The notes under the pieces: model-generated
Seen by the model: only the letters and a program-made list of their open reading frames with translations
Databases searched by the model: none
What the model was told of the DNA's origin: nothing
Translations under genes and position numbers: made by a program
In this document: positions 11,080-24,144 of the stretch, one piece after another
How the letters are laid out: every line of letters starts with the position of its first letter
How positions within the stretch are numbered: the first letter of the stretch is position 1
Assembly: GCA_035079385.1 (NCBI GenBank)
Contig: JAVHKY010000024.1
Location: forward strand, 6,634,001-6,698,000
Direction of reading: 5' to 3'
From: Aspidiotus rigidus
Lineage: Eukaryota; Arthropoda; Insecta; Hemiptera; Diaspididae
Length of the DNA stretch: 64,000 nt

Positions 11080-14000
11080 TACGTACTGGGATAATATTAG
11101 AGGAAGGGGGCGTGGTCGGTAAATGGAAAACTCGAGCAAAAGGTGGTCAAATTTTTCGCTCGAATTTTTCATTTACCAGCAACCCCCCTCCTCTAGAAAA
11201 AAAAAGAAGTTTCACAGGATGTTTCAGTAAAACATCTGGACATACTTTTTTAAAAACATGAAGAGTTTCTCTTTCTTTTAGATTCTAAGCGTACAAAGAT
11301 GTGATTTCGAACAGAGGAATTAAGGTTGTGACATGGTGGCCAATATTGGTTTGTAGCTTATCGAGTGAAACGTTTATGTTATTTGGAAATTCCCTGAAAA
11401 AAGAAGGGCAAAATTCGTAGAATAGTGCGTTCAGAAGTAATCCCCCTCTCTCATTTATGAATGAAAACCGGAGAATTAACGTTATTTCAAAACTCTCGTG
11501 TATACTCCTCCTCTTCTCTCGTTCTCGTTAAACGCTGTCCAATGTAAATTCCGTATTCGTCAGATTTTCTTCATTATCGGTTTCTATTCTCGTAAATTTT
11601 TACCCCTTCTATTACGGTTATTTGTTGGTTCCTAGTTGTGGTAAGGCTTGCAACGTAGTAATCCTTCAGAATTTTTAGTTACGTTATTTTCGCGAACACA
11701 TGGTCGGGGATAAGACATAGACGTCATCAAGGAACATATAAGTCTTACGCGTGAGAGTTGTATGGAAAAAAAAGAAAAAAAAAAAAAAAAAAAAAAGTTT
11801 TTCCCAGTTACAATACATTATGATTCACAAACTTTGAGATTGTCCTTCCGAATGGTGGTAGTATCTCGCAATAAATTGTGATATTATTGATTCAAAAAAA
11901 TTCGTACGTTCGCTGAATCATTAAAATTCTCATAAATCAATTCGTATTTTATTTATCGTTGTATTTACTAGTTTCATGTATTAACTTTATGATTTAATTA
12001 CCAATTTATTCTATCGGAATTATCTTCGAAAATTCGTCGAATCGTTTGGAGCGTCATAACTCGTAAGTATATTTTTGGTTCATCGGAGGCAGATCAATAA
12101 TGTGATTGTGATTGTGTTTTTTTCTCTTCTTTTTTTTTTCACTGCTTTCCGCTATTATCAATACCTGAGTGTTTCGTGAAGACAAACTTCGAGCTTTTAT
12201 TTCAATTATTTATTCGATTTTTTGATGAGTAGAATTTACTCATCCGGCTGAATGATTTTCACAATCGGTTCTCTAGCAAGATGATTATCTCATCATCATG
12301 TAATTTTTTCCCCCACCAAAACTATCTAAATTTAAGTAGGGGGAAAGAAATGGCGATTAAAATCGATTTTTGAATCAGAATATTTTTCCGCGAATACCCT
12401 GTAAAATGAATTTAATCAACCGTTTCGATCGGCTGATAATTTTTCAGTTTTTTTTTTTTTGTGAATTGCGAGTACGAAAGTGTGGTTTTGTCTCTTGAAT
12501 TTTCTTGAAAGAAAAATTTCATAATTTTATCGAATCATTCGAAATCAATCGCCATAATTCCTCTGTAACGTGATCCACTTTAATCTCAGAAAAACGTTTA
12601 TAAAAATTATTATTTAAATTTTAAAGAAATTTTATATACCCTCGAAAATCACATTGAAGGTATGCTTCACTCAGAATTTTCTTCGATCGTCGATAACTCT
12701 GAATTCATCGTAGACCTGTATCGAGTACCCATCGAATGCTTTAAAAATTTCTTCACAGTTTGTTCAATTTGCGGACAGTAATTAGTCGCCTCGGAAGCTA
12801 TATTTTCGTATATTTACGCGTGTTTTTTTCTGAGTAATTGAAGCCTTCTCTTGAATAAGTGTACACATTATTAGGATTATTTTGATCAGTATTTCGTAGC
12901 GCTTAAAATATATCCTCTTCTATAGAGAATGGAGGGGGACAAAGGGTGTAATTTTCACCTGGTCGTCTGCTTTAAGGTTCAATGATCAAAATTTTCCTCA
13001 TTTTGGAATCAAGCTTGAAAGAGTTTTGCTTTACTTTTTTCTATATTTAACTAAAGGTGTCATTAATACGCGACTTATTATTTTATTTTTATTTCATTAT
13101 AAATTTCAAACAATATAACTGAAAGTGTGTCCTCTTTGATTTTGCTTTTTATGGGAATAATTTTATAATATAAAATTTACTGGAAGACATTGAAAAAAAA
13201 GAAGGCAAATTTATCTATTTATCTCCTCCCTTCCGCGAATCCTGGCCATGCCAAATGAAACTGAGAAGAATTTGAGAACACCGAACTCCTTTTATCTGCT
13301 TTGTTGCCTCTTATTATACGTACTATATAAGAATTAAAAGCTTTCTCAATTCAAGTTTTTGTTCAATCCTCAAAAAAATTGGAAGAGAAAAACTGTTTTT
13401 CGACGATAGAAGTAATAATATTTTCAGGATAGTAAGATACCAAATTTTTCTGTGGAGGTGAGAGAGGTTGAAAAATTATTTAACTCTCCTATTTTCCGTA
13501 GTCACACAGAGTATGACTGGCAATAAAATTTGAAAAGCAGAGATTTTGAAATTTTTTGCTCATTCTTATATGGAGCACTACAAGAGAGAAAAAAGAGGGA
13601 ACGGAACGAGAAGAATGTGACAGGTATTTCTTCATTTCTTCGCGAGATAAAAGAAGAAAATTCAGAATGGAAGTTTCAAGTCAATTTAGAATAAACAAAC
13701 CTCGCGTATCCTGAAATAAAGTTTATATACAAATAAAAATAGAACACAATTTAATTTTTTTTTCATTACTTCTAACATCATTCAAAACTGTTCGATATTC
13801 AAAATTTTTTTTCTTCTTTTTAGAAGTTATTCAACTATGCAGGGGGCTACTAGCCTGGGAGAAAGTGATGAAGTGGATGGATCTGTAATAGTTTGTTGAC
13901 GGAAGGAAGTTTAGAGTTTTAATAAAGGATTTCTAGTTATTGGAAAAGGCAGAGGAGGGTTGGGAAGGGACAGGAGGGAAGAGGGAAATGGATCGTCCCT

Positions 14001-14220
14001 CTACATGGCAGTATTGACACGAGGAAGCAGTGGAAGGCCAAATGGATATGCCCAATTTTTGGCGTGTGAGGAACAAATTGAAGAGGCGTACGAGATCGGG
14101 GATTTTTTATTCAAACGAAATTTTTGAATTAGACCAAATGCCCGTTACTCGACTCTTGGTATGACTTCTCGAACACTCAGCTTTCAAACGAACTTGAGCG
14201 GGTCTCTTGGACTTCTTCTG
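11080..14220. other. Intergenic, no gene recognised
   Basis: AT-rich sequence with poly(A/T) runs (for example 11766-11797) and no supportable exon, tRNA or long repeat. A short complementary pair, GAGGAAGGGGGCGTGG (11100-11115) against the CCCCCCTCCTC stretch (11184-11194), flanks GTAAATG / CATTTAC and may be a small hairpin. Confidence 0.6.
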
Positions 14221-14224
14221 ATAG

Positions 14225-14280
14225 AAATTATTTTCTCCCGCCTCGGAACCTGCCACACTCGTCTCACCCATTCCCACTTT
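14225..14280 (+). mobile_element. Jockey-like ORF2 C-terminal fragment (possible)
   Basis: CGCCTCGGAACCTGCCACAC then TCGTCTCACCCATTCCCAC reads RLGTCHTRLTHSH, close to the RLRIGHTRLTHIYL motif of the better copy at 49917-49970. Only this short segment is recognisable before the T-rich run. Confidence 0.4.
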
Positions 14281-14909
14281 TTTTAGGTCTATTTGTGAAT
14301 ACTGCCAGTATGCTAATATATTTATTCAATACATCTCTTAGGGTTAAGGATACCTATCCCGAGCTGATGACCCTACGAGTAGTTGGAAAGCTCGCGAAAA
14401 AGCAGAGAAAAAAAATTCATTCTAAATTTTAAAAGATAACAAGAGAACTTTAGGGAATCAATTCTCATTTTCTTCAGACCTATCCGATCCTATCGAGATA
14501 AATGAGGAAATCAGATGGCGTAGAGTACTAACGCTCAATACTCGAAGATGGAAGATCTTTGGCCCAGTCGTTCCCACTTCTTTCTAGTTTTCTTTTCCCC
14601 ATCCCCAGAAACCTTTTATCGTCACTCCATCTCGTTTGTTGGTGGCCTTATGCGATAAAACCAGAGAGGGTTGTTTTGCACGAAGGTTCATCTGTCCACC
14701 CTTGGCTTCGTCACATATCCCTCCCGCCTCCATTTTATTCTTCTGATTAGTCTAACTTTATAAATCTTATTCGGTTGAGTGTTTTTTTATTTTTTATATA
14801 TAGTCCTCTCTTATTGATTATTCAGCCGTGTCGAGGTCCATAGAGGTTTTTCAGTGATTAGATTAAACAATATTCCTGAGTTTCCTGATAATCCAGATAC
14901 TTAAAGGAA

Positions 14910-15039
14910 AATTCGCGACTCTAATTCCAAAACCTCGTAAGTCCGCCAGTCTCAACTGATTCAGAACAAGAAAGAAGAAAATACAAAAATCCCAAAATTG
15001 ATAAAAATGGACGAGGTTTTGGAACTAGAGTCGCGAATT
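14910..15039. repeat. 29-bp inverted repeat
   Basis: 14910-14938 (AATTCGCGACTCTAATTCCA...) and 15011-15039 (...GGAACTAGAGTCGCGAATT) are reverse complements with one mismatch, separated by 72 bp. Possible small foldback element or MITE; the flanks show no clear target-site duplication. Confidence 0.7.
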
Positions 15040-15099
15040 CTGGCATTATCTTGACTGGAAGCTGAGCAACAGGTACCTCGATTCCCGTAAGGCCGATTC

Positions 15100-16232
15100 A
15101 CTTCTTGTCTTTTCATCACATTTTAGTCTCGAGAAACAGTTGTTTGATCCCGCCCATATTCAAGATTTTAATCAACATGCGTTCAACTGTTTTAGGCCAC
15201 CTAGCTAGAAGTTTTCCTGGAAAGGTCAACATAGTCTTTTAGTACAAATATGTCCCCGCAGACATTGATCGTGAAACTAGATGTAAAATCGAGTTCTTGA
15301 GAGAATTTATCGCCGTACTCGCAAAATAAGCGACATTTACGATAAATTTATCCCGCAACCCGTCATTGTCTTCTGCCAAGGGAGGATGATCGAGAGACGT
15401 GAGAATTCCGCGAATTTTTCGAAATTTTACGAAAATTTCTGTCATGAATCATCATTTTGAGAATAATAATTACACTTCACGACTTGTACATCGTTAGTCT
15501 GCGTACAAGAGCAAAATGTCAAGTGTTTCAATTTGAGAACTTTTTCGCAATTTTGTGCGTACTACTCGCATGATGAGTAACTTTTCCGCTCCATCGACCA
15601 AATGCAGCGCGTGGGAGATGTGTGCATAATGTTGAAGTTGAGGCATGACGTAGAACATACAACGTGGAAAGATTTTGTTGTCGATATAATAATATACGAT
15701 TTTTTTTATTTTCTGTTGCAGAATTCAAATGAAGTCTCCGATAGTATGAAAGAGCGCAACGTTACCTAAATTACGTTTTACTATTGGTCGGCGACCAAAG
15801 GAGCCGACCTAGCCGACCGAACGCGCAAAAAGTCACACAATATGCATCTAGGCTTTTTAGTTACTATAGCGGTAAGTGAAGAACTTTCAACTATCGCATG
15901 ATACATTAATTATTGGGAGAGAGATAGCAATAAACGACTTTAGAAGTTATTCCATCATGTATGTTTATGACGAACGACGACATAAATAAAAATCAAAAGT
16001 AGACTAATTTTTCAAGTTCCTTTACTTTTTTTTTTCAATTACATCACCATTCTATTTTTTCGCACATAGTTACCATCATTAGAAAAGTGTAGAACGGTCG
16101 AGTAATTTGTCTTTTTCCTAATAAGATCTTCATAACTGCGCCACACGTTGTTACACTTTAATAGGCTAATGACGCGTGAATAACGAGTCAAATACAAGCG
16201 TGTAAAGATAAAATATTATACTTCCAACATCT

Positions 16233-16266
<34 letters not shown>

Positions 16267-17380
16267 TTTTTGGCAGACATTTTCATTTGTGAGACGCGTG
16301 CAGTCTGAACTGTAAAATCGAGAGACAGAAAAATTGCGTTTTTTAAAAGAATTTTTAGATTTTCTTTTACACAGTTTATTGCTATCAATTTGGCAAAGAA
16401 GTTCACACGTTGTTATACGAGATGTGGAAAGTGAGTTGTAGACGAAGAGAGTTAATTAGACTTGGAAGGAGCGATCGACGGCGATGTAAAGTGACAAATT
16501 ACGTGAAAAAGCTTGTAAAACAATTGCTAGTCGGGGAGGGTACATCTGTACCGCAGAGGCTGTCTACACGATGTGAACAATTCATCTTATCAGAAGCTTC
16601 TTCGAAACGCAAGTATAGAAAAAATTAATGAGTTTCGTAGGAGTCACGCGACTGGTAGACTAGCTTTAATTAAGGGATCATCGTTTTCTGCTTCATTTCG
16701 AAATTTCGAAAAACTTGAATGAGGAAACATTAAAAAAGAAGAATAGCGCGAAAAATTATTTTGTAAGAAGATATCCTAAGTCTGGGTTAGCAACACGATT
16801 TTGGCAAACTTCATACTGGTCAAGATTGGAGAATGAAAGTTGAAGAAAAGTTGAACCGAGTGGCTTTCTGTCATATTTATTTTATATCAGATTTGCTTTA
16901 AGAAAACCAAGGCTCGCGCTGTTTCCGGAACCGTAGTCTAGCTAGTGTTTTTTAAGACCTAGGGATCCAGGAAGAGGATGATTTACTAGGTATTGGTTCA
17001 AAGCTCGAACATGAAGTAGGTCAAGGCTACGGCCTACCGTATGAGATCATCCGAGGGTGAAAATGTTGACTACGCAAATTCCGACATACCTTTCCTCTCC
17101 CTTCTCTCCATCTTCACAAAGATTTACATGTCAGAATATTAGCGGATATTTCCCCTCGCCGCGTTCCTCTCCCTAACCTACACCATACCTACGAACTTCT
17201 TCACTTTTATCATCGATTAGAGCATCTGTTCGAGCAAGATACGTTCAACTACGCTACCAAAAATATCTGACTTCCCCAAAGTCTTTGTACCATTTTCTTA
17301 TCCTCGCCCTGTAGTGCATTTTTTGGAGAGATCAGCAGACGCTGACAAACTCGCAATAATCGAGGAAAATCCGACTCACT
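15100..17380. other. Intergenic, no gene recognised
   Basis: It contains a long T run at about 16237-16265 and otherwise AT-rich sequence. The open frames (15239-15445, 15528-15728, 16410-16628) match no family and show no linked splice sites. Confidence 0.55.
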
Positions 17381-17394
17381 CTAAGAAGATAGGA

Positions 17395-17500
17395 AAGAAG
17401 AGGAATAATGCCGGAACAAAAATTTCTTGGCCCGAGCAAGAAATGAACCCGTTACTTCTTGCAGTGCGATAACCACTACGCCACCAGTTAGGTCGTCATA
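17395..17500 (-). repeat. tRNA-derived SINE
   Basis: The minus strand reads TGGTGGCGTAGTGGTTATCG (A-box-like) followed, after CACTGCAAGAAGTAAC, by GGGTTCATTTC (a degenerate B box). It then continues GCTCGGGCCAAGAAATTTTT, matching the post-tRNA part of the copies at 3362 and 54180. It is a Pol III-type SINE, not a functional tRNA: the acceptor stem and anticodon arm do not fold and the tail continues directly. Confidence 0.65.
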
Positions 17501-17519
17501 AATCACCTTCGTATGGAAG

Positions 17520-19530
17520 TTTTACCTTGTGATAACGAGGGTGCTAAAACCGCTGTACATTAGGCTGTTGCGAACGCAGACTAAAGCCTACAGGAAAAAG
17601 CCGCAAATCCCTGGAAGGAGGAGATGATTGCGGACGTTCACAAGGAATCATACAGATAAGGAAGGAAGTAAGATTGTGACGAAAGAGTCTGCAGGCCCAA
17701 ACCCGCCTAATTAACATCCTCCAGTTACACCACGGTGTAAAGAAATCTGCCATTTCAATGACTAATTTTTTACTCACTTTATCTAGCCCCAGGTCTCTGC
17801 TCTCTGTAATAACTTCATACCTTCAACTACCTACGATTCAACTGCTTCTTCCCTCCGCTGTCACCGTAATCCTCTTCTTTCACTCATTTCGAGCACTGTA
17901 CCTACGTAAAAAAGCAAAGGCCAAGAAAAATTTGTACGATCGGACCTCTTTTTTCATTTCCATTTTGAGGACATCCACAGCTAAGTTCTTCTTTCACCTT
18001 GCCCACCTATAACAAACGACACAATAGCATTTGATAAGGGGTACCCATCGATTTGGTGCTGACAATTAGACGTGGATAACTTGACGCGAGGGCCGATTTC
18101 GCATTGGATTTAATTTGACACAAAATTTCTTCCTACAAATTGTCCGAGCACCTCTAGATAAAAATAAGTGGATTTCGAAAAACGTTTCCCCCACCATGAA
18201 ACAGATTAACTGTTCCTTTACGACAGAGAAAGCGGGGAACTCGAATACATTCTCTCCTCCTGCAAATTGTAATTAGATAGTGAATGAGGTAAAAACACTG
18301 GGAGGGGTTCATCAATTTAAAAATTTGAGTTGTCGTTCAAAATTAACCCCCTCAAAAGGAATCAAATCCGAAAGAAAAAAAAAGGATAATTTCAAATTTT
18401 TCTCCATTCAAAAATAATACAAGTTATACTCCCGAAATTCTCTCCCAGACCCACCCCTGTCTACTTTGTGCCCATCCGTTCTAGCAGGGAGCCTTTACGT
18501 TTTATTGGAAGATATTTTCAGGAAACGTCTGCTAGTGCATCCGCGTCCGACTTTTATGACGTAATCATTTTTAAAGAAACTTCCATGGACTTTCGGATTT
18601 TATTATTACACATTTTTTTGAGTTTTGCGCCAAATTAAACCCAGCGTCAAATCGATCGAGAGGAGCTTCTGACGTTCTAAAGAGATTTTTGACATACATA
18701 AGTGCCTTGTATTCTCTTTACCTCTGAGCATTACTTACTCGTAATACGTGTTTGATTTTTTCTGTTACAACCCTGTGTAGAGTCTGAATCTGGTAAACTT
18801 ACAGGAGTGATTAATGAGCTTAAGAACTGTACGAAAATGATAAAAGAGAGCGAGCTAGTGTGACGTCGTTTTTAGTAGTCAAAAAACAGGAATATCGTAC
18901 GGTAAATGGTCAGTCTTAAATTTTACCTTTCTTGAATATTTTGAGAAAATTCCGAGCGACTCTTCTGTCTGAAACCATCGACTTTGTATTCCCGTATTTC
19001 AGGCGTGTCATGTATGCAATATGTTCAACGCGAGTACATCGAGAATCTACTTGTAGTATTTCTATCTCCAGCGATAATATGCTTCGTACCACATCATAAG
19101 TTCTCACGAGGTATATAAAATAAAATTCTTTGCCCACTCAAAATCCACGAAAACACTTTACACGATCATAGAGCCAAATGAAATAAAGAGAGCATAATAA
19201 AGTTCGAATTAAAGCTCGTTCAAAATTTTCTCCTCACTTCTATCGCAACTTCTCCATTCTGATTATTTATGTACATTTTTCGAGAAATTGTTATCAATTC
19301 GTCATAATTGATAGGAAAATTATGCAGCCTGTTTCGAGTTAGAAACCAAAACCGAATTCTTTTGATGAGAGATGTGGTTCCGTCTTCGTTACCAGTCATT
19401 AGAGGTCGCACCTTATGTCTTTTCACAAAAAGACCTAACAAAACTTCCTTGAAGACGAGATATAATATAAGTAATTTATCAGAGAAAAAAGATATCATCT
19501 TTGTCAGATGTTCTAAAAATATAATTCGTT
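17520..19530. other. Upstream region of the Spatzle-like gene; no gene recognised
   Basis: No exon is identifiable with confidence. An upstream non-coding or signal-peptide exon of the Spatzle-like gene could be hidden here, because a 3' splice-site-like TTGCAG sits at 19537-19542 inside the proposed start region. Confidence 0.45.
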
Positions 19531-19533
19531 GAA

Positions 19534-20764
19534 ATGTTGCAGGTACTGCTCACCGTGTCATCGTTTCCAGTGGTGAAATGTGATGACAAATACAATTCTA
19601 GTCAATCGGATTACGTGAGCTTAAATTTAAACAATCCTGACGTGATTTTTGATGACGGTAGTTCTAACGCGACCGATATCGAACCGTAAGTAGTTTCTTG
19701 CAATATTACTTATAACATTTCTATGTTCCTTGTAAAAGAGCAACGTTTCCTATTCTGGAATTACTCGTCTCATGAAGTCCCCGAATTTTTATCTAATTTT
19801 TCGACCTTCGATACAAGGCCACTCAAAATTTAAATCCCCTCTCGAGAGAAGATGACCCGCGAACTAAGAGCAGAAAACGTGAAGACGTATTTACAGAATG
19901 AGTGCTGACTCATAACAATTTGTTTCCCTTCTGAAGCGACGAGTAAAACTACCCGTAAGACCTTCATTTGGACCCCTATTCCTGAAGCCCTTCGCATTGG
20001 GAACAATGTTTACTGTGCTCCTGAATCTGCGTATTTTATTGGTTGAAAACTATTTTTTCATCTGACACAACGAGTAGATAAGAGTTATCTAAAAGACTTG
20101 ATCATTTCCTCGGATAATAATTATAAACCTTCGCTAAATTCTATTCTTACTTTTCAGGCTACTAGATGATGAAACGGACGATTCTGTTTACATTATCGGA
20201 AAGAATGACTGGCTTACTGCCGAACAGGAGAGAAAACTGTTATTTTATTCTCCAAACAAGACCCTCGGTCATGACTGTTGTCCCTCAACTTATGAACTAA
20301 CCTCTCCCGCTTTCGCTAGAAATTTGCGAGGAGACATGGTAACGCTGTACAATAGTGATACTTTACATCAGCAATTTGTCGAAGTTTCCTGCAAAGAGGG
20401 AACCATAAACAACCATTGCCGATACATGAGTCCGCAGTATTTCAATCAGAGCAGATGTGTTCAAAAATACAGCTTCTCGTACGCATTGATTGCCGTCAAC
20501 AATGAGACTATGAGAAGCGACAATTCATCCGGAGAGTATTCGGAACACGCGAGGCCTCTTATGCGGGCCAACCTTCAATCGGAGTCGGAGCTTTATACAC
20601 TCGACCATATCGTCATTCGTAGCGGATGTAGTTGCGTGATTGAGCCCAAGATGCAGAACGATGAACCGGCCAAACCCGAGTCGGACCTGGGTGTAAGAAG
20701 AGTTAGAAAAGTAAGAAAAATTACGAAAATGAAGAAAAGGTCCACGAAAGCGCCCGGATCGTGA
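19534..20764 (+). CDS. Spatzle-like secreted cystine-knot ligand
   Basis: Likely a secreted, dimeric Spatzle/neurotrophin-type ligand for a Toll receptor. Exons 19534-19685 and 20158-20764 join in phase 2 (GAACC/GTAAG donor, TTTTCAG acceptor) to give 252 aa. The N-terminus MLQVLLTVSSFPVVKC is a short signal-peptide-like segment; alternatively, TTGCAG at 19537-19542 is an acceptor and the true start lies upstream. An acidic Ser/Asn-rich pro-region runs to about residue 90. The knot has seven Cys (91, 92, 129, 138, 151, 208, 210) and family hallmarks CCPSTYE, CRYMSP, SRCVQKYSFSYALIA and a final CSC. Unusual features are a longer spacer of about 45 residues before the last two Cys and a 40-residue Lys/Arg-rich tail after the knot. 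Spatzle subfamily not assignable by eye. Stop at 20762-20764. Confidence 0.85.
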
Positions 20765-21135
20765 CGTAAATATTCCGCGTGATTTCTCTTCTAAAATTTT
20801 CTTTTTCATTTTCAAACACGATATAAAGCTACGGTGTTCCGAATTAAATAACTATGGTAATACCAAAATTTGCTTTCGTCATGCTGTATGCATTGGTGTA
20901 ATTTACTTGATTTTTGTACATGAATTTTTCTTCGAGATTGTATTTACCCGCGAGTGCTCGATCGTAATGACATTCTGTCGGATTGTTCTCCTAATAGATA
21001 CAATTTTTATGATCGGTCTGTTATAAACGTTTTTTTCATATCCATTCATGAACTGATAATATTTAAGAAAAATGTGAATTGGTAACAGTGTAAGACTCGC
21101 GTTGGTGATTTACCACATTGCTTTTTTCTATTTAT

Positions 21136-21141
21136 AATAAA
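21136..21141 (+). terminator. Candidate poly(A) signal AATAAA of the Spatzle-like gene
   Basis: AATAAA about 370 nt after the stop codon in AT-rich sequence. AT richness makes chance occurrence likely. Confidence 0.35.
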
Positions 21142-24140
21142 TTCATGAATTTTAAGAATTTGAATGTTTAATTTCTCATTTTAAGTCGAGCCCATTTTTA
21201 TCAATTAGGCTTGACAACTTTCATATTTTAATTTTAATTTTGTATTTCTTTGTTGTAGTCATTACTTTTAAACGTATAATTATACTTACTTATCGATTCT
21301 AAGTTAGATACTCTACTACACCTTACCACTTACTCTTTTAATCCTTCTTTTTTTTTTTCTATTTTTTATGTTTTTTATTTCTATTTTTTTTTTTATTATC
21401 TATTGCGTGCTTTACTTGAAAGGTAGAAGTGGTTTTATACATTCAGCGTTTAAAGGATTGAAATGTAAACTGGATGTCAGAAATAGTTCCTGAAATTTTT
21501 CATGTAAGTATCGAGTGAATAGAAAATTTTGAGGTCAATTCTTAAATTAGGTAATAATTTCGAACAAAAAAGAAAAAAAAAAAAAAAAGTGACGAAAAAG
21601 AAAAAAGAAAGGAAATGTCACATCCGAAATTCTGATTATCTAAGCAATACCTAATACAAATAGAAATTGATTTAAAGTTACTAGTTTTATTAAGTTCGAA
21701 AAATTATTCGAATGAGACCGCCAGATAAAATCTTTGAATCATCAATTTTTCTTTCGCAGTTTTAATATAGAGTGGATACCTTACCTACTTCATTTCACAA
21801 TTTGGACTCTTTTTGTGAGACCAATGATACATAAATATTTGTACAGTATTCATTTAGTATACTATACGGACCCTAGATAGTTTTAGAGTCTTTTTCTAAT
21901 TCTATACTTGTAAATTTTATTAGGCATAGAAAATAATTTTACCTTAGACTTTATACGATATCCTGTTTTTTAGTTATGTAAGAATATTTAATTAAAAAAG
22001 AAAAAAAATCACCGTTATTTTTGTAAGTTAGAAACGAATATTGCGATGTGGGATGTAGCCCGAAATGGTTACTGCTTGTGTGAACTGTAAATAGTTGTTG
22101 CCAGATTTTGCATTCAATGTACGGAATTGTTCAGTAAATTTTTCCAAATCATTCTTGCTGAGTCGTTCTGTTTCTTGTTTTTGATATTCAGGATACATTT
22201 TTTATTCCCCGTTGGACGAACGATTAATCGAATCCGGAATATCATTGCCACAGGGTTAATTTTGGTCAATTTTTCTTGATGGACCAAGTTTTTGATGTTG
22301 AACATGGATCGATACATCTGCAATATATTTCCATCGTAAGAAACATGTGGAGCAAATATTATTATGTTACCTAACTCCAATTTTATCTGATTTTTTGCTT
22401 CTTCTGAATCAAACCTCGGACGTAAAATATCTTATGTCCTAGGAAGTGTAAAATAAAGACAGTATATGACTACGAAAGAAATAGAAAACGTGAGAATACT
22501 CGAAAGACGAGACAGAAAAGTAAAATAGGCTATTCACAAACAGAAAAGATGGGTGAAATATTTGTTCAAAAAAACACATTGATATATGAAGTGCTGCGAA
22601 TCTCATTCTCGAAAATATACCACTTGGATTCGACCTTAAAATATTCATAAAAATCAGTCCATTTATGTATTCTTCTACCTCGGAAAGCAAGAAATTTTTT
22701 GAGAGCGTGATGTTTCTGCGGCTGCAAAATTTCCGTTTTTTCGTTTTTTAATTTTTTTTTTTTTAATTATTATTTAATATCAGCATTTTGAGCAATTAGG
22801 TATATGATCACGCGTGTTCTTTTTTTCACGGTTTTTTTCTACCGGCGGCGAAATTTTCTGCGGCTGAAAGATCTGCGTCGAGTCGTTCTTGCGGCGAAAC
22901 GTTGGCGTCGAAAAGTCCTACACCTACTTTCCTTTCACCACCAACGAATAAATTTTAATTCTTGCTCAATTTTCCTTCCTTCTAAATCCATGCTCACGCG
23001 TGAAAACTTGACTAGGTTGCGTAAAAAAATTGAGTGTAATGGAGTACTTCACCAGATTGGAGGCAACAATTTTTTCGAAATTACACGAAAATTCTTGAAT
23101 AACTTGAAAATCTGATTGGCGTATCATCTAAAATTAATGTCAACATGGTTCTTTTCCTTATTCTACCGAGCAAACCACAATTTACCCTCATTTTTCATTA
23201 CCTCCGAATCCACCTTTTTTTCTATATTTTTTCGAATCAAAAATAGGCAAACAGAGGATAAAATTTTGACAAGAAACAAAAGAGATGAGTAAAATAAATG
23301 ATTTAAAAAGTGAAAACTTATTATTTAACCATTTTTATAGCAAAAAAAAAAAGAATTATTTCTTCCTAATTTTTTTTCTCTGGTACCTAGTATAAAAATT
23401 TTCACATTTTTATATCAAACTTGTAACAATTTAATAAAAATTCAAGTGTTATACACCCTCTTTTTCTTCCCTCTAAAAATGTTCTCAGGTGAAGTCATGA
23501 GATTTTCAATTTTCTGTATCATATTCTAAACCCACTCTGACTCACTTGAGTTTTCTCCGTAGTGTGATAGGTAGATCTATACTTCTTCAACATTTCCCAA
23601 TAATCTAGGGAACCAAAAAAAAAAAAAAATCTCCACAACAAGACTTTTTCAAGCTTCTTATCATTCAAAATGTTTAGCATGGTCATAGAATACTTAGGTA
23701 TCTATTTTCAGAATGAAAATAAGAGTTACAAAGTATAATTGTAGTAGGTAACCAAATCATCAATTCCGAAAAGAACAACCCTTTATTCTCTGTACTGGAA
23801 CAACAAGCTAAATTTTATTAAACATAATTTATTATCATCTGCTTAAAGAACATGTAGGTATTTTAGCCATTAAAATACCGGTAACTAAAAGACTAACAGT
23901 TGAATTAATAATAATATAACGTTGTCACTGCTACTATTAGTCCAAGGTGACTAGATATTTTTGGAAGTGAAAGAGAATTTTCAAAAATTTTCATTCGACA
24001 AGCAAAAAAAAAAAAAAAAAGCCTTCCCACCTTGTGATACAAGAACAGCATCTACACGTACTCTAATCAATAATAATTGAACATAAGTGGGCCATTTGCA
24101 AATGAATCTGCGAGAGAAAATTCGATTCCTACATTGCATT
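21142..24140. other. 3' UTR/intergenic, no gene recognised
   Basis: Very AT-rich, with A/T homopolymers (21350-21400, 21570-21590, 22747-22765, 23340-23352, 23618-23631, 24004-24020). Open frames at 22114-22380, 22439-22690 and 22804-23115 lack domain matches. The last is an arginine-rich low-complexity frame. Confidence 0.55.
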
Positions 24141-24144
24141 GGCT

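Noticed and set aside
17395..17500. Possible tRNA gene, minus strand
   Set aside because: Degenerate B box and no cloverleaf; the downstream text matches other SINE copies.
22804..23115. 103-codon arginine-rich frame
   Set aside because: Low-complexity composition with no family match or splice context; likely chance in AT-rich DNA.
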